A stretch of 64,000 bases of DNA. Origin: Aliarcobacter sp. (GTDB taxonomy: Bacteria; Campylobacterota; Campylobacteria; Campylobacterales; Arcobacteraceae). Below the pieces are notes generated by a model. That model had not been told where the DNA came from. It did no database searches and saw only the letters and a list, made by a program, of their open reading frames with translations. The position numbers were made by a program, and so were the translations under genes. The stretch lies in assembly GCA_028688995.1 (NCBI GenBank), contig JAQTXB010000008.1, positions 57,050 through 121,049 on the forward strand. The letters run 5' to 3'. Position 1 is the first letter of the stretch. Each line of letters begins with the position of its first letter. This document shows, piece by piece, positions 21,428-30,726 of this stretch.

Positions 21428-22159
21428 CTAATTTTTAATACATCTAATTCCTCTACCAATTGCTCTTAAATCACCATTATTTTGGCTACCTGTGTATTGT
21501 TCATAAAGTAAACTTGTTCCATATTTTTGATTTGTATTATCAGGAGTTAAAGACCAACCACCTGTATAACCCTTATAATATACTTTATTTGCTGTATTAT
21601 ATGATTTATATCCATTTAATGGAAATTTTAAGACATCTATTAAATTTGTCATATTTGATGCTTCTGCAACTAATTCACTCATTGTTGGTACTCTAAATCC
21701 TACTGGACATATATATGTTCCATCTGTTTTTACTAGAAAAGAAAATCTTTTTTGTTCATTTGTGTCACCTGTTGCCCAATCATAATAGGTATTAGCTGCA
21801 TCTGTTAATACAAATGAACTAGTAGGCGTTGAAGGAGGGAATGATATTAAATATGAAGTAGTAGCACTAGATACTAACTGATGTCCATCTGCACCTCTCC
21901 CCCATTGGTAATAATCTCCAAAACAATCTTTTTGAGAAGTTTCATAAGCTAAATCCGATGGAAACATATTTCTATTTTGATCACAAGCTTTTGAAGCTCC
22001 TAAATTTCTATCTAACCATACTTTATTTGTTGTTGGTGATGTAACTTTTTTATAATTAAATCCTCTATAAATAATATCTGGTTCCTCTGTCGAAACTGTA
22101 CAGCTTCCTGTTGCATTTACGATAAAACCTTGACCTTATAAAATTAATTTCTTTTTCAT
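21428..22159 (-). pseudogene. FISUMP-domain (Fibrobacter succinogenes major paralogous domain) protein with in-frame stop at codon 8
   Basis: RBS AAAGGA, then ATG gives MKKKLIL*GQGFIVNATGSCTVSTEEPDIIYRGFNYKKVTSPTTNKVWLDRNLGASKACDQNRNMFPSDLAYE...; one reading frame over 244 codons except a TAA; ends AIGRGIRCIKN. Confidence 0.75.
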
Positions 22160-22270
22160 TTATTTCCTTTATGTAGTACTAATAAAAGTATATAAATATC
22201 TCGTCACAATTAGTGTCACAAATTACTAAATAAATTTTTTAAAAGAGGAATTTCTAAATTTTTTATAATT

Positions 22271-22338
22271 TGTTCTGATATTTAGTTAAATTTTGTTCTG
22301 ATATTTAGTTAAATTTTGTTCTGATATTTAGTTAAATT
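22271..22338. repeat. Three tandem copies of a 23-bp unit (TGTTCTGATATTTAGTTAAATTT)
   Basis: TGTTCTGATATTTAGTTAAATT begins at 22271, 22294 and 22317. Confidence 0.95.
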
Positions 22339-22345
22339 AGGAAGT

Positions 22346-22465
22346 ATGTTTATGCCACTTATAAAAATTCTTACTTATACTCAAAAAAAAGAGTTTAAAG
22401 AACCACCTGTTTTAAATCAAGAATTAAAAAGTGAAGTTTTTAAATTACCAATTGAGTTAGAATAA
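22346..22465 (+). pseudogene. Short ORF (39 aa), possible N-terminal remnant of a Tn3-family transposase
   Basis: AGGAAG RBS then MFMPLIKILTYTQKKEFKEPPVLNQELKSEVFKLPIELE*; resembles the DUF4158-type N-terminus from memory only. Confidence 0.35.
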
Positions 22466-22653
22466 CAAGTTTATTCATTGCAAGAATAGAAACAAATAAA
22501 AAAGAGTTTGAATTTAATTTAGAGAAAATTATTGATTTTAAAGTGAAAGATAATTAGAAGAGATAGAAAAACCATTTTAAAGTTCTTCTTTAGTATTTTA
22601 AGCTTAGTTTAAATATTGTTGGAAAAAATCCCTTTATAGGTCTATCCCCAATA

Positions 22654-22674
22654 TAAGGTGGAAAATCCACCTTA
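22654..22674. terminator. Hairpin downstream of argG
   Basis: TAAGGTGGA-AAA-TCCACCTTA perfect stem next to the argG stop. Confidence 0.65.
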
Positions 22675-22677
22675 ATA

Positions 22678-23919
22678 TTAGTTTCTGTTTTGGTTTTTAC
22701 CAGCGATGATAAATCTTAATGCATTAAGTCTAATAAATCCTTCTGCATCTTTTTGGTTATAAACTTCATCTTTTTCAAAAGTTGAATAAGCGTCATTGTA
22801 TAGTGATTTTTTAGATTCTCTACCAATAACTGTTACATTTCCTTTATAAAGTTTAATTTTAACATTTCCTTCAACATGTTTTTGAGTTGCATCAATAGCA
22901 GCTTGTAACATTTCTCTTTCAGGAGAGAACCAATATCCTTGGTAAATTAACTTAGCATATCTTGGCATTAACTCATCTTTTAAGTGAGCAGCTTCTCTAT
23001 CTAGTGTAATCGATTCAATTGCTCTGTGAGCTTTTAACATGATAGTTCCACCTGGAGTTTCATAACAACCTCTAGCTTTCATTCCAACATATCTATTTTC
23101 AACAATATCAGCTCTTCCGATACCATTTCTATTTCCATACTCATTTAATTTTGCAAGTAATGTAGCTGGTGACATTTCAACACCATCAATAGCAACAGGG
23201 TCACCATTTTTGTATGTTATAGTTAAATATTCAGGAACATCAGGAGCTTTTTCAGGAGCTGTTGTCCATAACCACATTGATTCTTCAGGCTCATTTGCTG
23301 GATTTTCTAAATGTAAACCTTCATAAGAGATATGTAAAAGGTTAGCATCCATTGAATAAGGGCTGATTTTTGGATTACCATTTTCATCAACATGTTTTTG
23401 AGCAATTTCAATTCCATTTTTTCTTGCATATTCAAGTAAACTCTCTCTTGAATTTAAATCCCACTCTCTCCATGGAGCAATAACTTTAATATCAGGTCTT
23501 AATGCTAAAGCACCTAATTCAAATCTAACTTGGTCATTTCCTTTTCCAGTTGCACCGTGTGAAACAGCATCTGCACCTTTTTCATTTGCAATATCAATTA
23601 ACTTTTTAGCAATTAAAGGTCTAGCAATTGAAGTTCCAAGTAAATACTCACCTTCATAAATTGCATTTGCTCTAAACATAGGGAAAACATAATCTTTAAC
23701 AAACTCTTCTTTAATATCTAAAATAAAAACATTTTCAGGTTTAATACCACAAGCTATTGCTTTAGTTCTTGCTGGTTCAACTTCTTCACCTTGACCTAAA
23801 TCAGCTGTGAAAGTGATAACTTCAGCGTTATATTCATCTTGAAGCCATTTTAAAATAATAGAAGTATCAAGACCTCCACTATACGCTAAAACTACTTTTT
23901 TAACATCTTTTTTACTCAT
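22678..23919 (-). CDS. argG: Argininosuccinate synthase
   Basis: [50 protein letters not shown]. Confidence 0.98.
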   Translation of the reverse strand: MSKKDVKKVVLAYSGGLDTSIILKWLQDEYNAEVITFTADLGQGEEVEPARTKAIACGIKPENVFILDIKEEFVKDYVFPMFRANAIYEGEYLLGTSIARPLIAKKLIDIANEKGADAVSHGATGKGNDQVRFELGALALRPDIKVIAPWREWDLNSRESLLEYARKNGIEIAQKHVDENGNPKISPYSMDANLLHISYEGLHLENPANEPEESMWLWTTAPEKAPDVPEYLTITYKNGDPVAIDGVEMSPATLLAKLNEYGNRNGIGRADIVENRYVGMKARGCYETPGGTIMLKAHRAIESITLDREAAHLKDELMPRYAKLIYQGYWFSPEREMLQAAIDATQKHVEGNVKIKLYKGNVTVIGRESKKSLYNDAYSTFEKDEVYNQKDAEGFIRLNALRFIIAGKNQNRN

Positions 23920-24100
23920 AAATTTATCCTATGTTACATTATTTTTAAGGCACATATTTTAACGAATTTTTACTATAAAGAAATTTAATTTATTAAATAG
24001 CAAATAGAGTTGGTTACTAAGATGTAATTTTTTAAGTCTTGAAATTATTATTTGAATAATTTTAGAATTTTCTTAAAAGACCTATTTAATTAATTTTAGC

Positions 24101-24106
24101 TATAAT
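24101..24106 (+). promoter_or_regulatory. Putative -10 box (TATAAT) of the S4-domain gene
   Basis: TATAAT-CTAAGCT-ATG(24114), no room for a conventional RBS. Confidence 0.55.
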
Positions 24107-24113
24107 CTAAGCT

Positions 24114-24362
24114 ATGAGAATAGATAAATTTTTAAATGCCGTTAATATTACAAAACGAAGAGCAGTAGCTGAGGATATGCTTGAGCACAAGGTTGTTTTT
24201 ATAAATGATCAAGCTGTAAAAAAAGCAAAAGAAGTTAAGGTTGGAGACACAATCGAGATTAGGTATTTAGAAAAAACTGAAAAATTCAAAGTCTTACAAA
24301 TACCAATTACTAAATCAACTCCAAAATCAAAAATTGAAGAATATGTACAAAGGATCGACTAA
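24114..24362 (+). CDS. S4 RNA-binding domain protein (HslR/RqcP-like)
   Basis: MRIDKFLNAVNITKRRAVAEDMLEHKVVFINDQAVKKAKEVKVGDTIEIRY. Confidence 0.9.
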   Translation: MRIDKFLNAVNITKRRAVAEDMLEHKVVFINDQAVKKAKEVKVGDTIEIRYLEKTEKFKVLQIPITKSTPKSKIEEYVQRID

Positions 24363-25346
24363 ATGTTTAATGCAGCTAAATTAAAATTTGATGATATTTT
24401 TGAAAATAGATTATCACAAGAAGAAGTTAGAGAATATTTACTTGAACTTTACGAAAGAGGTGAAACAGCAGCTGAAATTGCCGGAGCTGCAAGCGCAATG
24501 AGAGATCATCTTATTCCACTTCCAATACATGAAGATTTAAGAGCAAAAGCTATTGATGTTGTAGGAACTGGTGGAGATAAAAGTTATAGTTTTAATATAT
24601 CTAGTACAGTTTCTATTTTATTAGCAGCTTGTGGTTCTTATGTTGCAAAACATGGAAATAGAAGTGTAACAAGTAAATCTGGAAGTGCTGATATGCTTGA
24701 AGCTTTGGGTATGAATTTAAATTTGAGTTTGGAAAGTACTGCAAAAATGCTTGAAGAAACTGGATTTGCTTTTATGTTTGCAGCTAATCATCATCCAGCA
24801 ATGAAATATATTACACCAGTTAGAAAAACAATTCCTCACAGAACTATTATGAATATTTTAGGACCTTTGTGTAATCCAGCAGGTGTTACAAAACAAGTAA
24901 TAGGTGTTTTTGATAAAGATTATATTAATAGAATTGCAGCTGCTCTTGATATGCTTGATACAAAAAGAGCAATGATTTTATCTTCAAATGATGGAATGGA
25001 TGAAATTTCAGTTTCAGATATTACTTATGCAACACTTTTAATAAATGGAAAAATTACAGATATTGAAATCAATCCTGAAAATTATGGTATTCCAATGGCT
25101 TCAAAAGATGATATTATTGGTGAAGGTCCAGAGTTTAATGCAAAACTTACTAGAGACATTCTATCTAAAAAAATTGTTGGAGCGAAACTAGATATTGTTT
25201 TACTAAATACTGCAGCTGCTTTAATTATTGATGAAAAAGCTAGAGACTTTAAAGATGGTATTGATATGGCAAAATGGGCTATTGTAAGTGGAGCGGCACA
25301 AGAGAAGTTAGAACAAATAATAAAAGTTTCTAATCAATTAAGTTAA
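24363..25346 (+). CDS. trpD: Anthranilate phosphoribosyltransferase
   Basis: DVVGTGGDKSYSFNISSTVSILLAACG, KHGNRSVTSKSGSADMLEALG, HRTIMNILGPLCNPA. Confidence 0.97.
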   Translation: MFNAAKLKFDDIFENRLSQEEVREYLLELYERGETAAEIAGAASAMRDHLIPLPIHEDLRAKAIDVVGTGGDKSYSFNISSTVSILLAACGSYVAKHGNRSVTSKSGSADMLEALGMNLNLSLESTAKMLEETGFAFMFAANHHPAMKYITPVRKTIPHRTIMNILGPLCNPAGVTKQVIGVFDKDYINRIAAALDMLDTKRAMILSSNDGMDEISVSDITYATLLINGKITDIEINPENYGIPMASKDDIIGEGPEFNAKLTRDILSKKIVGAKLDIVLLNTAAALIIDEKARDFKDGIDMAKWAIVSGAAQEKLEQIIKVSNQLS

Positions 25347-25354
25347 GGTTTTGT

Positions 25355-25768
25355 TTGAAAAAAGAGTTTGAATTAGAATTAAATCAATTAGAAATTTTAA
25401 CTAATTGTCTAAAAGAAATTATTATTGAAGATTGTATAGTAATTTTAAGAGGTGATTTAGCAAGTGGAAAAACCACTCTAGTTAAAAATTATGTAAAAGC
25501 TTTAGGTTTAGATGATTTAGTAACTTCTCCCACTTTTTCTCTACAAGCTATTTATTCAAATGATATTTTTCATTATGATGTTTATAACAAAACATTAAGT
25601 GAATTTATCAGTCTAGGTATGCTTGAAGAGTTTGAAAAACAAGGGGTTCATTTTGTAGAGTGGGGCGATGAAAAACTTGAAGAGATTTTAAATGATTATG
25701 GATATAAAGTGATTTTAGTTGAAATAGAAAAAAAAGATAATAAAAGGCTATATAAGATAAATGCATAA
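25355..25768 (+). CDS. tsaE: tRNA t6A37 biosynthesis ATPase TsaE
   Basis: [21 protein letters not shown] Walker [22 protein letters not shown]. Confidence 0.93.
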   Translation: MKKEFELELNQLEILTNCLKEIIIEDCIVILRGDLASGKTTLVKNYVKALGLDDLVTSPTFSLQAIYSNDIFHYDVYNKTLSEFISLGMLEEFEKQGVHFVEWGDEKLEEILNDYGYKVILVEIEKKDNKRLYKINA

Positions 25769-26483
25769 ATTACATATAAAAGATATAACAAAAACTATCA
25801 AAAAAACACAAATACTTCATGGTATTTCACTGGAAGTAAACTCAGGAGAAATAGTTGGTTTATTAGGGCCAAATGGAGCTGGAAAAACAACAACATTTTA
25901 TACTGTTTGTGGATTAGTTAAACCAACTGCAGGAAATGTTTTTTTTGATGATAAAGATATAACAGCCCTTCCTTTACATAAAAGAGCTTTAAAAGGAATT
26001 GGTTATTTACCTCAAGAATCTTCAATTTTTAAAGATTTATCAGTTGAAGATAATTTAATGTTAGCAGCCCAAATTGTTACAAAAGATAAAGATGAACAAC
26101 ATAAAAGAGTAGAAGAATTACTTGAACTTTTTAATATTGAACCGATTCGTCAAAGATTAGGTGTTTCACTTTCAGGAGGAGAAAGAAGAAGAACAGAAAT
26201 TGCTAGAGCATTAGTATCTCAACCAAAATTTCTACTTCTTGATGAGCCATTTGCAGGAGTTGATCCAATAGCTGTAAAAGATATTCAGGAGATAATTCAT
26301 CAATTAACAAAAATAAATATTGGAGTATTAATAACAGACCACAATGTTAGAGAAACTCTACAAATTTGTGATAGAGCATATGTTATGAAAGCAGGAAGCT
26401 TATTATCAAGTGGAACAAGTGAAGAGATTAGAAATGACGTAAAAGTGCGAGAACACTATTTAGGAGAAGATTTTAATTTCTAG
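25761..26483 (+). CDS. lptB: LPS export ABC transporter ATP-binding protein
   Basis: [72 protein letters not shown]. Confidence 0.97.
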   Translation: MHKLHIKDITKTIKKTQILHGISLEVNSGEIVGLLGPNGAGKTTTFYTVCGLVKPTAGNVFFDDKDITALPLHKRALKGIGYLPQESSIFKDLSVEDNLMLAAQIVTKDKDEQHKRVEELLELFNIEPIRQRLGVSLSGGERRRTEIARALVSQPKFLLLDEPFAGVDPIAVKDIQEIIHQLTKINIGVLITDHNVRETLQICDRAYVMKAGSLLSSGTSEEIRNDVKVREHYLGEDFNF

Positions 26484-26488
26484 TTTTT

Positions 26489-26522
26489 AATAAAGTAACT
26501 CTATTTAAGAGATTACTTTATT
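26489..26522. terminator. Hairpin (single bulge) at the lptB / response-regulator convergent junction
   Basis: AATAAAGTAACTCT...AGAGATTACTTTATT followed by TTTT. Confidence 0.5.
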
Positions 26523-27851
26523 TTTTCCTGTTTTTTTAGCTTCATATAAAAATTTATCTGCTCTTAAAATAAAATCTTTTTCACTATCTTCATTTAAAAG
26601 TTGAGCAACACCAAAACTTCCAGTTATTGCTAAAGACTTATCTGTAAAAGAGTGTTCATTTATAGCTGTTTTTATTTTATTTGCAGCTAAAATAGCTCCC
26701 TCTAAATTTGTTTGTGGTAAAAGTATTAAGAACTCTTCTCCACCCCATCTCACAGTTATATCTTGTTCTCTAACGTTATTTAACATAAGTTGAGATATCT
26801 CTTTTAAAACTTCATCTCCAACTTGATGTCCATAAGTATCATTTACTATTTTAAAATCATCAACATCAAAAATAATAATTGATAAATCATTTTCATATCT
26901 TCTTGCTCGTTTTATTTCTTTTTCATAAATCTCATCAAATCTATTTCTATTAAATAAACCTGTTAATTTATCATGACTTGCTTGATACTCTAAAAGATTT
27001 GATTTTTCTTTTAATTTTGTTATATCAGTTAATGAAAAAACATAATAGTCATCTTTATTATCATAATAATCAACATTAATTGCAAAGATTTTTTCTTCTT
27101 CTGAAGCACCTCTTATCTTAACAATTCTATCAATTTCATGTAACTCTTTTATATATTTTATCCATGATTCTTGTTTATTAATTTGTTCTTTTGTGATAAA
27201 TCCAAACTCTTCTTCAAAAAAATCAAAAATATTTTTTTTGGTTGCAATAAATTCATCAAAATTATCTACACCAAAAAAATCAAGGAATTTTTTATTTACA
27301 TTAGTAATTTCTTCTTTATTTGTAACAATAATAATATTATCTTGAGCATCTAAAATAGATTTGATCTTGCTAATTTCTTGCTCAATTTTACTCTCTAGTG
27401 AAAGATTTAGTTCTATTAATTTTCTTTTTAAAATAATTGGTTCCATAGCTTTAACAATACTCTCAATCAACTGATACAAGTCAATTGGTTTCATAGCATA
27501 AGTTGTCACTCCAATTTCAATAGATCTTTTAAGAAAATTAGTATCATTATGTGCACTTGTAATTACAAGAGGAATTTCAGGATTAATTTTTTTGATAGCT
27601 TCACACATAGATAAACCATCCATTTTAGGCATATTTATATCTGAAACAATTAAATCTATATCATCTTTATGTTCTTCAAATATTTTCAAACCCTCAAGTC
27701 CATTTTGTGCAACATAAACATTTTGAAGTAAAGAAGATAATAATTTTGAAGTAAATTCTCTTACATCATTTTCATCTTCAACATATAAAACTGAAATAGT
27801 TTTTAAAATCTCTTTATTCATCATTTTTATCCGCACTTTCATTATATTCAA
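26505..27851 (-). CDS. Response regulator with PAS-like and GGDEF domains (diguanylate cyclase)
   Basis: REC: SVLYVEDENDVREFTSKLL, DLIVSDINMPKMDGL; GGDEF: DKLTGLFNRNRFDE, TVRWGGEEFLILLP. Confidence 0.93.
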   Translation of the reverse strand: MNIMKVRIKMMNKEILKTISVLYVEDENDVREFTSKLLSSLLQNVYVAQNGLEGLKIFEEHKDDIDLIVSDINMPKMDGLSMCEAIKKINPEIPLVITSAHNDTNFLKRSIEIGVTTYAMKPIDLYQLIESIVKAMEPIILKRKLIELNLSLESKIEQEISKIKSILDAQDNIIIVTNKEEITNVNKKFLDFFGVDNFDEFIATKKNIFDFFEEEFGFITKEQINKQESWIKYIKELHEIDRIVKIRGASEEEKIFAINVDYYDNKDDYYVFSLTDITKLKEKSNLLEYQASHDKLTGLFNRNRFDEIYEKEIKRARRYENDLSIIIFDVDDFKIVNDTYGHQVGDEVLKEISQLMLNNVREQDITVRWGGEEFLILLPQTNLEGAILAANKIKTAINEHSFTDKSLAITGSFGVAQLLNEDSEKDFILRADKFLYEAKKTGKNKVIS

Positions 27852-29808
27852 CTATATTTGGGGCTGAAATAGGAGCTGAGAAAAAATAGCCTTGAGAATA
27901 ATCAGCTCCTAAATTTCTAACAATATTAAATATCTCTTCATTTTCAACATATTCAGCAATTGTTTTAAGATTTAAATTTTTTGCAAATTCTATAATAGTT
28001 TTTGTAATTTTATAAGAATTTTCATTTATTGCAATGTTTTTTATTAAAGATGCATCAATTTTTAAATAATCAATATTCATTTTTAAAAGATGCTCGAAAT
28101 TTGAATATCCACTTCCAAAATCATCAATAGCAACTTTGCATCCTAGAGATTTTACTTCATCAACAAAAGAAATTAGAAGATTATAGTTTTTAATGCTTTC
28201 ATCTTCAAGTATTTCAAATACAACTCTATTTTTTACATTATATTTTTGAAGTAACTCTTTTATAAAATCGAGAAAATCAGGATTCTCAATATCTTCATAT
28301 GAAATATTTACAGAAAATTCAAAGGGTAAATGTTCAAATTTCTGAAAGGATTTTTCTAATACAATTTTTGTAAGTTTTGTATACTGATTAGATTTTTTTG
28401 AAATATCAAGGAAAAAATAAGGTGCAACAACTTTTCCTTCTTCATCAATTAATCTTACTAAACACTCGTATTTATCAACTTTTAGAGTTCTATTATTTAC
28501 AAGTGGTTGAAAATATACTTCAATATTATCATTAATAAATGCTGACTTTAATTTTTTTGTCCAAAGCATATTATTTTCATATTCTCTAAACTTATCAAGT
28601 TCATCGTAAAAAACAAGATAATCTTTATGGTCTTTTTTTGCAGATTGTAGAGCAATATCTGCTGTGATTAATTTATTATTTTTATTTGAAAAAGAGATAC
28701 CAGCTGTTATTCTAATATCGATTTCATATAATTCATAAACAAATACTTTTTTATAAACTGACTCAACTATATTTTTAATAAGCTCAATAAAACTATGTTG
28801 GCAATCTTTTGTATTTGTAATACAATAATTATCAGATGGGAATTTATATAGTTTTATATGATTTCCCTCTTGTTTTATTTTTTCTTCAATCAATTTAGCA
28901 ACATCAATTAATATTGCATCTCCAACTTTATGTCCAAAAAAATCATTTACTTCTTTAAATGAATTAATATTTAGTAGACAAACAGCTTCCAAATTTAAAT
29001 TATTTGTATGTAAATCTTCAATTAATTTAGCTCTATTTGGGAATTTTGTTAAATTATCAGTATATAAAAGCTTATACAATTCATGTTTGTGCTCAACTTC
29101 ATGGCTTATATCATGCAAAATGATAATAGAAGTATTGTTATGAGATAAAAGAATCTTTTGTAAAGAAAAATATTTCTTTATATTATTGCTATTGATACAA
29201 ACTTTGATATTTTTATTTTCATTTTTTTCAAATAATTTATCATCAAAGCTAGTAAAACAACCTTCTTCTTCTTGAAAAATATTTGCAATATTTTTATATT
29301 TACTATTAATTTCCTCTAAAGAATGACAATCTAAAAGTTTAAAAAAATGGTCATTTGAAAAAATCACTTTCTCATTATCAACAGAAAAAATAGGATAATC
29401 AATATTATTTATTATTGAATTTGAGAACTCTTCCTCTTTTTTTAAAACAATATTTGTATCAACTAAATTTGTATAATGTTTAATTTTTAAAATTAATTTA
29501 TCTAAATCTAGAGGTTTATATAAAACGTCTTCTTGTTTTATAATTGAATATTTTTCCAAGTGTAAATCAGTATCAACTAAAAAAATTGCATGAATATTCT
29601 TTTCTAAATACTCTTCTAAAGGATTGAAATAACTATGTACGTTAATATCAATTATAAGTAAATCAGCATATTCAATGGCATCATATATATCATCACACTC
29701 AAAAGAGAGAGTAATGTTTATATTTTTCATTGTTTTAGAAGCATATTTTTTGAAATTCTTAAATTGCTCTTGCTCATCTGTTACTATTAGCACGTCATAA
29801 CGCATCAA
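27814..29808 (-). CDS. Receiver-like / degenerate GGDEF / EAL-domain protein
   Basis: EAL: KYECLVRLIDEEGKVVAPYFFLDISKKSNQYTKL, VNISYEDIENPDF, IDDFGSGYSNFEHLLKMNIDYLKID; GGDEF active-site position reads KFPSDNYCI. Confidence 0.9.
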   Translation of the reverse strand: MMRYDVLIVTDEQEQFKNFKKYASKTMKNINITLSFECDDIYDAIEYADLLIIDINVHSYFNPLEEYLEKNIHAIFLVDTDLHLEKYSIIKQEDVLYKPLDLDKLILKIKHYTNLVDTNIVLKKEEEFSNSIINNIDYPIFSVDNEKVIFSNDHFFKLLDCHSLEEINSKYKNIANIFQEEEGCFTSFDDKLFEKNENKNIKVCINSNNIKKYFSLQKILLSHNNTSIIILHDISHEVEHKHELYKLLYTDNLTKFPNRAKLIEDLHTNNLNLEAVCLLNINSFKEVNDFFGHKVGDAILIDVAKLIEEKIKQEGNHIKLYKFPSDNYCITNTKDCQHSFIELIKNIVESVYKKVFVYELYEIDIRITAGISFSNKNNKLITADIALQSAKKDHKDYLVFYDELDKFREYENNMLWTKKLKSAFINDNIEVYFQPLVNNRTLKVDKYECLVRLIDEEGKVVAPYFFLDISKKSNQYTKLTKIVLEKSFQKFEHLPFEFSVNISYEDIENPDFLDFIKELLQKYNVKNRVVFEILEDESIKNYNLLISFVDEVKSLGCKVAIDDFGSGYSNFEHLLKMNIDYLKIDASLIKNIAINENSYKITKTIIEFAKNLNLKTIAEYVENEEIFNIVRNLGADYSQGYFFSAPISAPNIVEYNESADKNDE

Positions 29809-29904
29809 TTACCTTAGTTTATATTTTAGTTATCTTAAGTTTTCCATAAAATTACTTTAAAATTACTTTATCAAATAAATATTGATAATAAAGCAATAAA
29901 AAAA

Positions 29905-30630
29905 TTATTTTCCGAAGATTTTGATTGCATTATCTAAATCTGCTTGTGTATCAATTCCAAAAGATTTAGAAGTAACTTTTACCATTGCAATTTTATGACC
30001 ATTATCAATAGCTCTTAATTGTTCAAGTTTTTCTATATTTTCTAATTTTGAAGAGTTTAATTTACAAAAATCATTTAATGATTTTTTAGTAAATCCATAA
30101 ATTCCCAAATGTCCACTATAATTTGTCACTTCATGGTGATCTCTGTGGTATGGCACTTTTGCCCGTGAGAAATAAATAGCATTTGAATGTTCATCTAAAA
30201 CAACTTTTACATGATTTGGGTCATCTGCTAACTCTGAACTTATCTCTTTGTAACATGAAGTAATCATAATATCTTCATCATTTTCTTTTATTTGTTTTAC
30301 TCTATTTATTACAGCTTCTACAACTTCAACTTCGATAAAAGGTTCGTCACCTTGAACATTTACAATAATTTCATCTTCACTTAAATTTAAAATATTTACT
30401 GCTTCATTAATTCTATCTGTTCCACTATTATGTGAACTAGAAGTAAGCACTGCATCAAAACCATATTTTGAAGCTAAATCTATAACCTCTTGTGAATCTG
30501 TAGCAATTACAACTTTATCTAAACTACTTACTTGTTTAGCAGTTCTAATTACCATTGGTAATCCTAAAATATCAACCATTATTTTATTTGCAAATCTACT
30601 TGAATTTAACCTTGCAGGTATAATTATCAT
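29905..30630 (-). CDS. kdsB: 3-deoxy-manno-octulosonate cytidylyltransferase
   Basis: IIIPARLNSSRFANKIMVDILGLPMV, NVQGDEPFIE. Confidence 0.95.
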   Translation of the reverse strand: MIIIPARLNSSRFANKIMVDILGLPMVIRTAKQVSSLDKVVIATDSQEVIDLASKYGFDAVLTSSSHNSGTDRINEAVNILNLSEDEIIVNVQGDEPFIEVEVVEAVINRVKQIKENDEDIMITSCYKEISSELADDPNHVKVVLDEHSNAIYFSRAKVPYHRDHHEVTNYSGHLGIYGFTKKSLNDFCKLNSSKLENIEKLEQLRAIDNGHKIAMVKVTSKSFGIDTQADLDNAIKIFGK

Positions 30631-30726
30631 TTATGTTCCTTTTATCACTTTATAATTGTAAAACCTTATTTTTAGTGACATTATTATAATATAAAATCTT
30701 TAAACAAGCATATGAAAGAGAAAATT

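Noticed and set aside
20574-21696. Plus-strand ORFs (20574-20768, 20951-21181, 21460-21696) in the island
   Set aside because: Opposite the longer, better supported minus-strand ORFs; compositionally shadow-like.
22271-22338. CRISPR array
   Set aside because: Units are directly contiguous (23-bp period) with no unique spacers, and no cas genes are visible in the window.
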